NCBI GenBank assembly: GCA_022316685.1 | Contig: JAKJHU010000163.1 | Span: forward strand, 930,001 to 994,000 | From: Progne subis subis | Taxonomy: Eukaryota > Chordata > Aves > Passeriformes > Hirundinidae | Direction of reading: 5' to 3' | Length of the DNA: 64,000 nucleotides | Shown: positions 1-19,394 of the stretch, one piece after another | How the letters are laid out: each line of letters opens with the position of its first letter | How positions within the stretch are numbered: the stretch's first letter is position 1 | Made by a program: the position numbers and the translations under genes | The notes under the pieces: generated by a model | The model's database searches: none | What the model saw: only the letters and a program-made list of their open reading frames with translations | What the model was told of the DNA's origin: nothing

Positions 1-683
1 TGCCGCAGTGGATCCCGACCCGGTGCCCTCCCCCGGCCACGCTGCGGGGCAGTGCCAAACCCCCCGTGCCCCCCTGACACAGCCCCGGCAGGGCTGTCAG
101 CGCAGGAATGGGCACTCAGCGGCTGTGCCGGGCACCGTGGTGTCCCCACAGTTCCGGGAGCATCGGTTGGTGCAGGTTTTTGCCGGACCCAGCCGGACGG
201 AGGGGAGGATGGAGCGGTGCGGAGGCGGCAGAGGCCCCGCACGGCCCCGTGCGTGTCCCCGTCCCAGCCTGGCGGAGCGGCTGCTCGTCCTGACAAAAGC
301 ATCCTCTAGAGGGAACTGCCAGCCCAGAAATGGCTCCAGCGCCGCCAGGAAAGGAGCATCACCCCACGAGGGCGTAATCGAGGCCAGGAGTGTCGATACA
401 GCACGGTCGGGGAGGCCACCTCCTTTCCCGGTGACCGTGCCACCTGCCAGCTCACCTGGGGACAGCGGCGGTGCCCGTCACGGGGCTTTGGGGACAGCAA
501 AAATCCCCGCGCCGCAGTGGTGGCAGCCCTGCCGGGTGCAGTCCCTGCCCGCCGTGGGGACAGCCCAGGCTGCAGGGCTGTACCCCCGCTCCCAGGTGTC
601 CTGTCCCCTGCAGGGGACAATCGGGACCCCCAAGCTCCCAGAGGTGTCTGTCTGCAGAGCCCCCTCCTCCCTCTGCTTTCCAG

Positions 684-1412
684 GACAGGAGCCCATCAAG
701 GTCATCGAGGGTGGTCTTGGGCATCGGGCTGGCCCTGCTGATCCTGGCGAGTTTTGCCTACAGCTTCCTCCGGTGGTACCGGAGGGGCCACTCCCGGCGC
801 CGTGAGTACGGGCAGGGGACAGGGGACAGGGCAGGGGACAGGGGACAGGGCAGGAGGGGCTCAGAGCACGGGGCTGCAGGGACTGGCATGTGGGGAACAC
901 GGAGTTGGGGGGTGCAGGGGGGCTCTGGGCCAAGCTGGGGGCACTCTGAGCTGAGGAGGGAGATGCACAGTGATGTCCTGGTGCTGTCCTGCTGACTGTC
1001 CTGCCCGTCCCCAGCCTGCCACGCAGACTCACGGCAAAGCAAAGGTGGGTTCATGGCAGCACATGGCTCTGACAGCTCTCCCTCCTCTTCCTCCTGCCTC
1101 CCCAGGGCCTGACTTTGTCTTCAACCTCTACCACTCGCGGTGAGTGATGCCCTGAGGGGACCAGGGGCAGGCTGTCATCTCCCTTTGTGCAGTGCCTGGG
1201 TGTCACACCCCCCTCCCCAGTCCCAAATCCACCCCGTTCTGCTGTTGGCTCTGGCAGGGGCTGGAGGGGGACAGGCGGCTCGGTGACCTCTCTGCTTTCC
1301 CTGCAGCGGGTTGGGGTCGGTGGCACTGGAGCTGGTGCCGCCGTTCAGCATCAGCGGCTCGCTGGGTACCTCGGGCAGTGGCTACGAGCCCTTCCACAGC
1401 CAGGGGCCGTGA
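684..1412 (+). CDS. SMIM35: SMIM35-like small single-pass membrane protein (C-terminal four coding exons)
   Basis: Four exons join in frame with consensus splice sites: 684-801, 1015-1044, 1106-1139 and 1307-1412 (TGA 1410-1412). The first visible exon encodes a hydrophobic helix (VVLGIGLALLILASFAYSFL) followed by a basic stop-transfer stretch (RWYRRGHSRR). The later exons add GPDFVFNLYHSR and a tail with LELVPPFSISG. I recognise this pattern as the SMIM35 family, whose function is unknown. Synteny supports it: human SMIM35 lies beside IL10RA on the opposite strand, as here. The start codon is not found; no in-frame ATG exists in exon 684-801, so one or more 5' exons lie upstream in the window or before base 1. 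The exon joins are firm, while the family name is from memory and less certain. Confidence 0.7.
811..848. repeat. 19-bp G-rich tandem repeat just after a SMIM35 donor site
   Basis: Two exact copies of a 19-bp unit (GGCAGGGGACAGGGGACAG) begin 9 bp after the donor GT at 802, followed by a partial third copy. The plus strand, which is also the pre-mRNA strand, carries runs of three to four G separated by 3-4 bases, enough for a G-quadruplex. Intronic G-runs near a 5' splice site commonly promote exon definition; the effect here is inference. Confidence 0.7.
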
Positions 1413-1875
1413 GGTGAGAGCAGGGCAGGTGGGCAGCCAGGATATCCCCTTGTCCCCCCCTCGCCCCCCGCTGCTGTGCCCCAAAGCCTCCGTGCTGCCT
1501 TGTAGCCCCTGGGCATTCCAGCTTTCCTCAGGAAAGTCCCAAGGGTTTTCCAGCAAAGGTCCTGCCCATGGCTGTGGGGTTTTAGAGGCTTTTCCTGAGC
1601 TCTGGTTTTGGTTTCTCCCCGCACAGGTTCTGGTTTGCGTTTCCTTCCCTGCTGTCCCTGGGACGGGACGTGTGGCCAGGGACAGAAGAATGTGGTTGGA
1701 GCCCAGGCACCCTTCCTCTCGCTGCCTCTCACTCACAGCAGAACACCAACAGAAAAAGCAACTAAAACCGGCCGGGGGGAATTCCTCTGTTTTCACTTCT
1801 GCACGAAACAGCCCCTGAATGTGCTGGATTTCAACTGAAATGGCAACAGCACAGTTTCTGTTGCTAAAAAAGCTT

Positions 1876-2056
1876 CACAGAATCACAGAATCGTTGGGGT
1901 TGGAAGGGACCTCTGGAGACCATCTGGTCCAACCCCCACCCCCTGCCCAAGGTCACCCGGAGCAGGTGACACTGGAAGGCACCCAGGTGGGTCTGGAATG
2001 TCTCCAGAGAGGGAAACTCCACAGATTCCCTGGGCATCTGCTCCAGCTGCAGCCAC
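1876..2056 (-). mobile_element. CR1 LINE 3' fragment
   Basis: The block starts with the repeated CACAGAATCACAGAATC and continues with GGGGTTGGAAGGGACC, then the CCAACCCCC and AGGTGACAC stretches typical of the reverse complement of a CR1 3' end. The element therefore lies on the minus strand, truncated at its 5' end as most avian CR1 copies are. No reverse transcriptase remains. Confidence 0.9.
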
Positions 2057-3328
2057 AGGTGTATGGGAGGTGCCTGGGACAGCACTGCTGCAGCCTCCGC
2101 TTGCTTGGGATGGAGGAACAGGATGCAGGATTATCCCTTATCCCAGGATTCCTCAGCATTGATCCTGGAGAAAACAGCTCAGAGACCTCCCAGCCCCCTG
2201 CACACCCAGAGACCTGGCACCAGACTGTTCCTTAGGGAACCAGCTGAGGAGGAGGGCCGGGAGCCCCAGAACTGGGTGGCTGGATTTGTGCAGCTGTGGA
2301 AAACACCATGAGGAAACGGGAAATCTGTCCCAGGCTTCCTCCTCCTTCTCCATCCAACATCTGCACCGACATGGAAGTTGGTTCTCCACACTGCCGGTGC
2401 AAGGAAACACCTCAGAAAGCCCCTGTGGAGTCCCTCCTGGTTTTTTAGTGGCTGTGGATGTGCCTGGAGGCCGGGAGCAGCCTCAGGGAGATTCTGTGGC
2501 CATGGAGAGGGGCCCTGCTCGGCCAGGGGGGCTGGCGAGGCACGGGGGGCCTAGGGACCATTCGTGTGCAGGCTTTTCTCAGAAGAAAAATGAAGGAAAA
2601 CTCACAAGAGTGGTTGCGTGTAGGGAGACCAGTGAGGACAGAGTGGGATTTCCAGGGAGTCACGGGGACCATCTCTGCTCTCGGTTATCAAAGCTAAACC
2701 CTGTGGTCTGCGGCTTTCTGCTGGCTGAAAGGAGATCTCTGACTGCTCATGGAGAGGGGGAAACAGCATTTCCTGGGGCCTGGGAGCCTGCTTGTGGTGA
2801 GCAGGATCCAGCAGAGCCCTGCAAACGCAGGATCCGGCCACGGGGCCTGACGTCAGCGGCATTTAAAAGAAAAACAAAAAAAGCCACGGTTTTGATGACT
2901 CCGCTTTCCAGAGGAAGCTGAAAAAAATAAAAAAGAAAGAAAGAAAAAAGCTCTCACCCCCAAAATATGAAGAGGCAGAAGAGATGGGGCCAGTGGAGGG
3001 GCAGGAGGAGGCTCCCAGTGCCCCCCACATCCCTGTGGGATGCAGGGATGGGTCTCAGTGTGAGCGGTGCCACGTGAGATGCAGGAGAAGGAAACACCGC
3101 AAGGGTCAGCCCCGTCCTCCTGCCTGCGCTGGAAAAGCTGAAAACAAAACCAAAACCCCTTCACCTGAGAAGCCCATTCCCCAAGGAGGGTTCCTGCCAG
3201 CAGTTTTACTTCCCACCGTGAAGGTTCCTGGGAATGGAGTGACTTTTGGAAAAACTTCCCCGTGGCCTGGAAGGTGACCCAGGATGAGCTGTTTGGTCTC
3301 ATCCTGTTTCCATTCTGATGACAGCTGC

Positions 3329-3404
3329 TCACAGCATCACAGAATGTGTTAGTTTGGAAAAGACCTCTGAGATCATCGAGCCCACGTTGCTGAGCAGAGC
3401 CCTG
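3329..3404 (-). mobile_element. Short diverged CR1 3' fragment
   Basis: CACAGCATCACAGAATG followed by TTTGGAAAAGACCTCTGAG and ATCATCGAGCCCA is the CR1 tail in reverse complement, more diverged than the copy at 1876. It lies in the IL10RA/SMIM35 3' region. Confidence 0.75.
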
Positions 3405-3750
3405 GTTGTTGTCTTTCCTCCACCCCCGGGTTTGACTTGTTCTGCTCCTGTCCTTCCATCCACGGGAAGTGCATCCCTGTGGAATCACTGGGAGCAGCTC
3501 TGCTCCTTTTCCCCGCTGCTCCTCTGGTGATTGCCCCCACAAATCCCCCAGGGACAGCCACGCAGGAAGTCAGGTGTGTGAGGAGCTCTCGGAGAGCTGC
3601 CTTGCTTCCCCTGTCTCCCAGCTGTGAAGAGGAAATGCTCTTCCCCACGTGAGGCAAAGGCACATTGCCTCTTGCTGACGAGGAATGTCCAAATCTGGAA
3701 ACAGAACGCTCAGCTTGGCCTTGGGAGAGGATGAACAGACAAAGGGACCG

Positions 3751-3801
3751 AATAAATAACACCACGTCCTTTCTGTATTTACAAATGAATGCAATAAATA
3801 A
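3751..3801 (-). promoter_or_regulatory. Paired AU-rich nonamers in the likely IL10RA 3' UTR
   Basis: The nonamer AATAAATAA occurs at 3751-3759 and 3793-3801. On the IL10RA (minus) strand both read UUAUUUAUU, the core AU-rich destabilising element. They sit about 650-700 nt past the IL10RA stop. On the plus strand the same bases contain AATAAA and could instead end SMIM35 transcripts. The motif is seen directly; UTR membership is inferred. Confidence 0.5.
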
Positions 3802-4448
3802 CGCCTGCGTCCAACAGCGGCGGAACACAGACCATAGTGTGGGTAGGACTGCCCATGCTGGCTCATGCTGGGCTCCTAGGTGCATCCCATACCCTGTCCC
3901 GGGGCTCTCCCGGGGGGGCTGGATGCTGGAGGGTCTCTGTAGGGTCAGGAAAGTCTCTCGGTCCGTGGGTGTGAGGTCAGGCAGGGCAGCAGCCCCGTGC
4001 TGCCAGCAGCAGGGTGCTGATGTCAGGCTGACGTCTGCTCTCGGACTCTGTTGTGAAAGGTTGGGATGGCATCACAAGTGTGGGCATCAGCAGGAGGAGC
4101 CCAGCTGGCCCAGGAAAGGGGGAAGTGGAAGCACAGGCTGCCCCAGGCCCCGAGGGTGGCCCTGCACCCCGTGCTGGGCTGCTGAGGAGGGCAGGCAAGG
4201 CAGAGGTGCCCTGGAGCGTGTCCTTGGTGGTCCAAGCCTGTCTCCCGTTAGCTGGAGCGGCCGGAGGGATGCACTGGGGGCTGCCCACAGCAGGACTGGG
4301 GCCCAAGCAGCCCCACCAGGGGCTGAGCTGGTGCTCCTGGGCCACGGCTGGGCCTGGCACCGTGAACATTCAGGGTCGGGGGTAGCTTATCCAGTGGCAG
4401 ACGAGGTAGTTGGGTCAAGTGCAGGGCTGGTGGCCCCCAGGGGACGGG

Positions 4449-7400
4449 TCACAGGCGGCTGTCCTTGCTGTCCCCGCTGAGCTGGCCCAGGGGCTTGATG
4501 GGAGGCGTGATCCAGCCGGAGCTGAGGCTGGAGACGAGCGGCAGCGTCCCCAGGAAGGCAGTGTTGTTGAAGATGTTCAGGTCAAAGGGACTTTTCAGAT
4601 CAGGGCTGGCTTTGGAGGTCAGCGGAGAGCCCGGAGCTGCCCAGCTCAGCAGAGCGGGGGCTTGGGGCCCCACCTGGCCGGAGAAGTCCCAGGCAGGGGC
4701 TCCCCGGGGAGCGAGGTCCTGTGTGAGGGGATGCTCGGGGGAGGACTGCTTCAAATACCCTTTGGACACAGGCAGCTCGGAGCACTCCGCGTCCAGCACG
4801 GTGTTGGTGCTGCCCACGCCCTGCACGCACCCTGCACAGCCCGAGAGGGGCACTCCCCTGCCCGGGGCCTGCTCTGGCCCCACGGTGCCCTTGGACTGCT
4901 GCAGGTACCCCCGGAACTCCACATCTTCCTGGCTGATGGCCGGGGAGAGCCCGGGCTCCCCTGGGCTGGCATTCCCGCTGCCAGAGGAGCAGCCAGGAGC
5001 GGGGCAGGGGCTCCCCAAGCCCACCCCACTGTCCTCAGCCGTGGGCAGCTGCTGCCTGTAGCCCTGCGGCTCGGGGCCCGCGGAGCCGCTCAGGGAGGAG
5101 GAGGAGGAAGAGGAGGAGGAGGACGAGGAGGGGATGTGCAGGCAGATGCCGCTGTCGGTGCTGGTGCCGCTGCTGTCCCTGCTCGCCGTGGGCCCCAGCA
5201 GGCACAGCTGGTCCTTGGGCCATGCTGGGAGCTTCCAGCCCTGCTCCAGGGGCGGAGGGGCAGTGCCCTTGCTGCCATCCGGGCTGCTGTCCAGCTGGGG
5301 CTCCTTCTGGCACAGGACGAGCTGCTGCATGGGGCCTGCATCCAGGCTGCCCGATGATGGGGGCTCGTGCTCCACCCAGAGCGAGCTCTGCTTCATGAAG
5401 GACTTCTGGGAGGGAGAGGAAGATGGGAGTGAGCTGTGCTCTGTCCCTGGTTGCTGCCTGCCTCCCCCAGCACTCCCCAAGCCTGCAGCCTTGCTCCGGC
5501 CCCAAAGGGTGGTGTGGCACTGTCCCCGCCTTACCAGGACAGACGGTGTCCTCACAGGTTTCTTGATGTAGGTACAGGCCAGCAGAGCCCCCAGGAGGCC
5601 CAGCAACAGCAGGGTGATGATGGAGGAGCCGAGGATGGCCGGGAGAAGCTCTGCGCTCCCTGCGAGAGAGGACGCGACCAGGTGAGGAGGGACGGGGGGA
5701 TTCCTCAGTGCACGCAGCACCCAGAGGCTGCCCCGGCGTGGACCCCCACGCTCCCAGGGCCGGGAAGCTGGGGGGGGCTGCATGCCGTGATTCCCCCTTC
5801 CCTGGGCCCCACGTACTGTCCCTGTGGCCGGTGGTGACGCACTGCTCGTCGGTGCGCGCAGCGGGGACGGGCCTGTGCGCCATGCTGGGCTCCACGCTCA
5901 GGCAGTACTCTGTCACCGAGAACAGATCCATGATGGTGAACTCCGGGCTCCTCTCCACCACTGTGAGCTGCAACAAACAACACGGGCTGGCACCTGAGAG
6001 CCCCCAGCTCCTGCTCTCCTCCCTCCTCATCCACTGTCCCCTGGGCAAAGTCCCCAGGGTGTGCTGTGGAACTGATGGCAGCAGCTAGATCCAAAATCCC
6101 CACAAAAGCCGGAAAACTCTGCTATAAAACACGCAGAGAAACCTCTCTGTGCTGCTGTGGCTGTGAGAAAGCTCAGCGTTTATTCCTACAGAGGACAGTG
6201 CTTTAGCAATCCCTTTTCCCCCTTGAGCAGCACCGTGTGGGACAGGTGGGGACAGCTCGGGAACAGCAAACTCATCTCACCGTGTGGTTGTCCCGCGTCC
6301 TCCTGACGTACACGTGGTACCGGCTCATTTTCCTCTGGAAGTCGCTGTCCGGCAGGGTGATGTTCCCGCAGCGCAGCAGCAGCTGCAGCCGCACCTGGAT
6401 GGAGTTGCCCCTCACGGAGAGGCTCTGGCCCGCCAGGCGCAGGCCAGCTGGAAGCAAACCAGCCACAACAGCAGGTCAGGGCTGTTTCCTGTTCACAGCT
6501 CTCAGCTTTCGCAGTCCGGGACAGAGGTGTGACTGTCCCACCCACCCTCGGGTTGTCCCGTCCCCCTGCGCAGCCCCCCTGCCCTCCGGGAACGTGTGCA
6601 TCCCTGGATGGAAGGAAACATCCCTGCTCTCATTCATGCCGCCGTTCTTCCGCAGCAGTTTGGCACCCTGACCCCACCAACCCCAGAGGGTGGAGGCAGA
6701 GCCCAACCCACCTTCCTGTGGGGAGAAGGAGCCAGTCCTTTGCCAGGGGGACTTGTGGTGCCCGGACACGGCCCTGACCCGCGCGTAGTAGCGCTGCTCC
6801 GCGCCCAGGGTGTAGTAGGTGAGGTCACAGGAGAGCTCCGAGGTCTTCCCGCACTCTGGGATGGCTGTCCACGGGGTGCTTGAGCCATAGCTGTGGGGAG
6901 AAGCACCAGGGGTGAGCAGAGAGCTGGAATCGGCCCCTGGGCAGGGCAGGACCCCGTGTTCCCCCTCTCTGTTACTCACACTTTGTACTCCACGTCGTAG
7001 CGGGCGTCGCTGGGGCAGCCGTGCCCGGGCTCCCACCTCAGCAGGTGCCGCGCCAGCACGGCGGCGAAGCGCACGGCCCTGGGGCTCGGCAGCCCCTCAC
7101 CTGCGGGGCACAGAGGAGCTCAGGGGGGCTGCACAGCCCTGTCCCACAGCCCCAGGGAGCCTCAGGACATCCCGCTGCATCATCACCCCGTGATGGGTGA
7201 GATAACAGCGCTGACCACCCGAAACGGGCAAGCTTCTGCCCAGATTTCTCTTTCTAACTTCCAGGATTTCCTCGGCCCCCTCTTCTCCTTCCTCTTTCTT
7301 TAGTGACAGCCTTGCTGAGGCATCTCGGTGCTTTCCTGCCCCAAGAAAGGAGCTGTATTTGCATCCCCCCATCCCCTGCCATTCGCCACCAGCTCTGTTT

Positions 7401-7896
7401 GAACTCGGCTTTCCTGTTTTGCTCATCTGCTGCCTGGGTGAAACCAGATTTCTTCACACCTCCTGCCTGACCTCGGCGTTGTCACCTGGCAGAAAAGCCC
7501 CGTTGACAGCATCTGCGACCTTTTGCCTGCAGGTTTCCCCGGCAGCTGCTGCCTGCTGGCAATCACCCAGCCCGGCACTGTGACCCAGCGGGGACGAGCG
7601 AGGCCGGTGCCCCTGGCTGAGCCCCTCGGCTCCCAACCAGCAGCGAAAGGATGGTGAGCAGGGAGCCCCGGCCCTGCCCTGCCCCAAAGCGCTGATCTGA
7701 GGGCTGAGCACACAGCAGAACTGTCCAGGCTGCGGCTCCTACCTCATCCCCCATCCCGAGGAACCCACCCGGGGCCGTGAGGCTCAGCCCCAGCCAGGAG
7801 GGAGGTGAAAAGAGGCACGGGAGACTCACCGAGTGTCAGGCGGGCAAGGAGCAGCGCCAGGCACAGCGCCAGGGCGGTGGCAGAGGGGGCCAGCAT
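4449..7896 (-). CDS. IL10RA: Interleukin-10 receptor subunit alpha
   Basis: Ligand-binding chain of the IL-10 receptor, a class II cytokine receptor at the plasma membrane that signals through JAK1 and STAT3. Coding exons on the minus strand are 7896-7830, 7100-6980, 6890-6712, 6447-6281, 5967-5817, 5659-5535 and 5405-4449, phases 1,2,1,0,1,0, giving 588 residues (human 578). Exon 1 is a signal peptide (MLAPSATALALCLALLLA). Exons 2-5 form the fibronectin-like ectodomain with sequons N151 (NIT) and N176 (NHT). The membrane helix spans about residues 234-257. The cytoplasmic tail (from about 258) carries conserved STDSGICL and the YxxQ sites GYLQQ (Y437) and GYLKQ (Y487), matching human Y446 and Y496, plus an extra GYRQQ (Y386). 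A run of 12 serines lies at residues 363-374. There is no frameshift or missing exon. Confidence 0.96.
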
Positions 7897-8140
7897 CCTC
7901 TCAGCATCCTCCGTGGCAGCCGGGCGAGCGTGGGGCAGGGCTGTGCCCCGGCGGGAGCTGAGCGCTCGTTTTTCCCCCGGGGGCTGGCTCAGTGACGTCT
8001 GGGAGGCGTTCGAGCAGCGCAGGAAAGTCACTGAGCAGCCACTTCCACTTCTCTTCGCTGTCCACCCACTCACCCCCAGCCTGGGCTGGGCTTTTCCGAC
8101 AGCTCGGAAGGAATAATTCTGGGAGCTTTTCTGAGCAAAG
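7897..8140 (-). promoter_or_regulatory. Probable IL10RA promoter-proximal region with ETS and CRE-like motifs
   Basis: Upstream of the IL10RA ATG the sequence has a CRE-like TGACGTCT (7993-8000), a minus-strand tandem AAGTGGAAGTGG (8039-8050) resembling PU.1/ETS sites, and a perfect inverted repeat TTCCGA-cagc-TCGGAA (8094-8109) that presents an ETS GGAA core on each strand. No TATA box is obvious. ETS-driven, TATA-less promoters suit a leukocyte receptor, but the start site is inferred only from position. Confidence 0.45.
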
Positions 8141-8159
8141 ACGGGCCGTACTGAGAAAG

Positions 8160-10600
8160 GCAAGTACGAGTAAGCGATGTCTCTGCCTTTGGCTGCTTTG
8201 CTGTGAAATGAGGTGTTAAAAGTACGGCACAGGTGAGTGTTAGCACCGAGGGTGACCCGTCACGGGGGTCTTCCCGAGCACAGCGCCGCGTCCTGCGCTG
8301 CCAGCAGCTGAATCCAGCCAGGCTCTAACCAGCCCTGGAGCCGCAGGAGGGAGTTCTGGCTTCCCCTTCCTTTGGGCTCAGCCACCTGTCTCAGCCTGCA
8401 ATTCCCCCTTCTCCATTTCTGGGGCTGAGTGACAGCCTCTGGGCCATCCTGTGTCCCTCACACAGCGGTGACACTGGAAATCCAGCGTGACACAGAGCTG
8501 CCACTGTCCCCAGGGCTCTGGTAGCCCCCCAGGAATGTCCGTGATCCCGTGGCTGGGGGTTCTGGCCCCACGGCGATGTCCTGCCTGTCTGTGATGCCGG
8601 GAGCTGAATCACCAGCCAGCAGACTGTGTGTGAGCACTCTGCTTTGCCCCAGAGCCTGCTTGAGGGCTTTCCTGGGGCCCTCATGTGATGGAGAGTGATT
8701 TTCCCCAAAAAGTGGAATTTCCCACTGGGGAATTAGTGGAAAGGACACAGATAAAAAGAGCAAGAGAAACCAAAAGTGCTCTGGACAGCCTCAGAAAGCA
8801 TCATGGTGGGCACAGACATGCAGGCTCCTCTTTGAAGGACCATCTTAGAGGCTTGCAGTGGGAGATTTCTCCTCTTTTCCCTGTCTTATCCTTCCTGATG
8901 AAGGCCAAGGGCTTCCACAAGCTCGCAGCCTGGCCAGAGCACCAGCAGCAGATCCCCTCCCTGCCCTGGGTTTGTCTCCCTCCAGGGCAGACCAGCTGGT
9001 GTCCGGCTGCTCTGCTCTCAGCCCCTGAGTCAGATCTGGCAGCCGCTGAGCTGAGGAGTCCTGAGATGAAGCACAGCCAGTCCCACACAAAGCCACAGGC
9101 TGTTCTTTGTGTAAGGTAATGACAATTAAAAGCAACGGGACCAAAAGCCAGGGAAGTGGGAGTTCTGTGGAAAAGCCACGGTGGGGCTGTCCCTGCGGGT
9201 GATGCGGTTCAGAGGCTTGGGAGAAGTGGTTGGCAGTTTAGAGGAAAGCGAAAGAGGCTGAGGAGGAACGAGAGTTCTGCAGAATGCTTGGATGGAGAGG
9301 GGGACTCGGGCTGGCACCTGAGCCCTGCACGGAGGGCACGGCTGGTGCCACGGGAGAGGCTGCTGAGGGGACAGTGTGAGCTGGGGGTGATGTGGCTGGC
9401 CCTGAAATGCCTCCCTGTGGACACACCGCAGAGATCCCAGCCCAGGAGCAGCTGGGTCTGTGCGTTTCGCTCCCTGCTGTCCCTGGGGAAGCTTTCCCAG
9501 GGTGACAGCAGGCTCAGACAGGCGCTGCTGCACGGAGCAGGGCAGGGATGGGGCCCAAGGGCTGGCTCTGCACAGCCCCGCCGCAGGACAGAGCGGAGCA
9601 CAGTGATCCTCATCCCAGTTCCCTCCTGCCTGGAGCTTGGAGCGGCTCTCCTGGGCTGGTGGAGCTGGCTCTGGCTGTGTGTTTTAGCCCCTCTGTAATA
9701 GCTGGGAGGGCAGGAGGGTGCAGGGAGGGCTCACAGCAGTGTTACCAGCAGGAAAGGTGAGGATTTCACCTGGGAGCTGTGTGCAGGCTGACGTTTACCA
9801 TGGGCTGCTGGGGTCGAGCCACACACGCTGTTCTCTGGAACCTGCTCTCTGTAGGTGGCTCTGCAGCAAGCAATGAACGATTCCTGGAGCTGTTTTCTGA
9901 GAATCCCTTTCGGAAGTGGACGCAGCAGCTGGAGAGGGCACGGCTGGCTCAGGGCTGTCAAGCTCAGTGCTTGGCCACCCCCGGCACCCAGCAGGCACAC
10001 CTGCAGAGGCACAAAGAGCACACAAAACACCCCCAAACCCACTCCTGCCTGTGGAAACTAGAGAGGAACGCGCTGTGCAGTGAGGGCTGGCTCAGAACCC
10101 CTCAGTGAACTGGGAGCAGAGGGGCTCAGAGGGATCCAGCCTCAAAAGGAAGGGGTTTTCCACAGGGCTCCTCCAAGCTGGGGTGTCCCTGCCTGTCTCC
10201 TGCCCTTCTGATGAGCAGGTGTGGGTGGGGAGCTGGATGAATAAGGGACTTCCACTATGAATAATGCCAGGAGAAGTGCATGGCACCGAGCGTCATGGGT
10301 CTGGCTATCAGAAAGCACAGGATGAAGCTTGGCCTTTCTCCTGTAATCTGCATATTTTCACCTGTTCCCACCCAAGTTCTTGGTTCAGCAGAGCATCCCC
10401 CAGGTTCTGCCTGCAGGGGAGGCAGGGGGCTGCTGCCGGCTCCTGGAAGAAGTACAGCTCCATCAGCAAAGGAATAAAAAGGCCTCTAGAGAAACTAGAG
10501 GGGAACGGCATTTTATGTCCTTTGGGACAGGGAATTCTTGACTTCTGGGTCACACCAGCGAGGTTCTCCTGGGGTTGAGCATAGCTGAGCATCCCCTCCT
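8160..10600. other. Intergenic DNA between IL10RA and TMPRSS13, no gene seen
   Basis: The two genes are head to head, roughly 3.1 kb apart by start codons. I see no spliced coding pattern, no recognisable repeat copy and no RNA gene. A perfect consensus kappa-B site (GGAATTTCCC) lies at 8714-8723. The remaining ORFs are short and lack domains. Confidence 0.6.
8714..8723. promoter_or_regulatory. Consensus NF-kappa-B site upstream of IL10RA
   Basis: GGAATTTCCC on the plus strand reads GGGAAATTCC on the minus strand, which fits the kappa-B consensus GGGRNWYYCC at every position. It is about 820 bp upstream of the IL10RA start codon. A match like this arises by chance fairly often, so the functional link is inference. 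Confidence 0.35.
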
Positions 10601-11013
10601 CTTCAGGGCAGGAGAGGTGCGGCTGAGTGAGTGGGGGGCACAGAGGGGAGGAAGGGGGCTTGGGTGGGCAGGCAGCCAGGAGAGCAGCAGATCCTCCGAG
10701 ATGCTGCCGTTCCCTGGGGCCGGGTCTCACCCGCTCGCAGATCCCCAGGGCCCCGCTGGCCCTGCCCCGCATCCCCGGGCCGGCCGGCACGGGGCAGGTG
10801 TTTTGCAGGCTGCGCCCGGAGCAGTTGGGAAACCGGCGGCGCTGGAGCCGGGCGGCAGGTCCGACAGGTTTGCTCCTGGCGCTGGCACTGACGTACGAGC
10901 CCGCTCGCCAAACACCTCCTGCCCCGGCCCCGCGGAGCTGGCTCTGCTCGGCGCCGCGCTGCTGGCATGGCCGTGCCGCAGCTCTGAGCCCAGCCCAGCC
11001 GCGATCCCGGCCC

Positions 11014-19394
<8,381 letters not shown>

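Larger units (their letters stand above)
1413..4448. other. Convergent 3' region between SMIM35 (+) and IL10RA (-)
   Basis: No coding exon is supported here. The stretch must hold the 3' UTRs of two genes that point at each other. Plus-strand AATAAA hexamers occur at 2926-2931 (inside an A-rich tract 2921-2948), 3751-3756 and 3793-3798. On the minus strand I see no AATAAA, only the weaker variant AATACA at 3774-3779. Two CR1 tails (1876-2056 and 3329-3404) sit inside. The predicted open frames are short, unsupported by splice structure and carry no recognisable domain. Confidence 0.6.

Noticed and set aside
478..1032. Minus-strand 184-codon frame opposite SMIM35
   Set aside because: Shadow of the SMIM35 exons and introns, which have conserved protein features and clean splice junctions on the plus strand.
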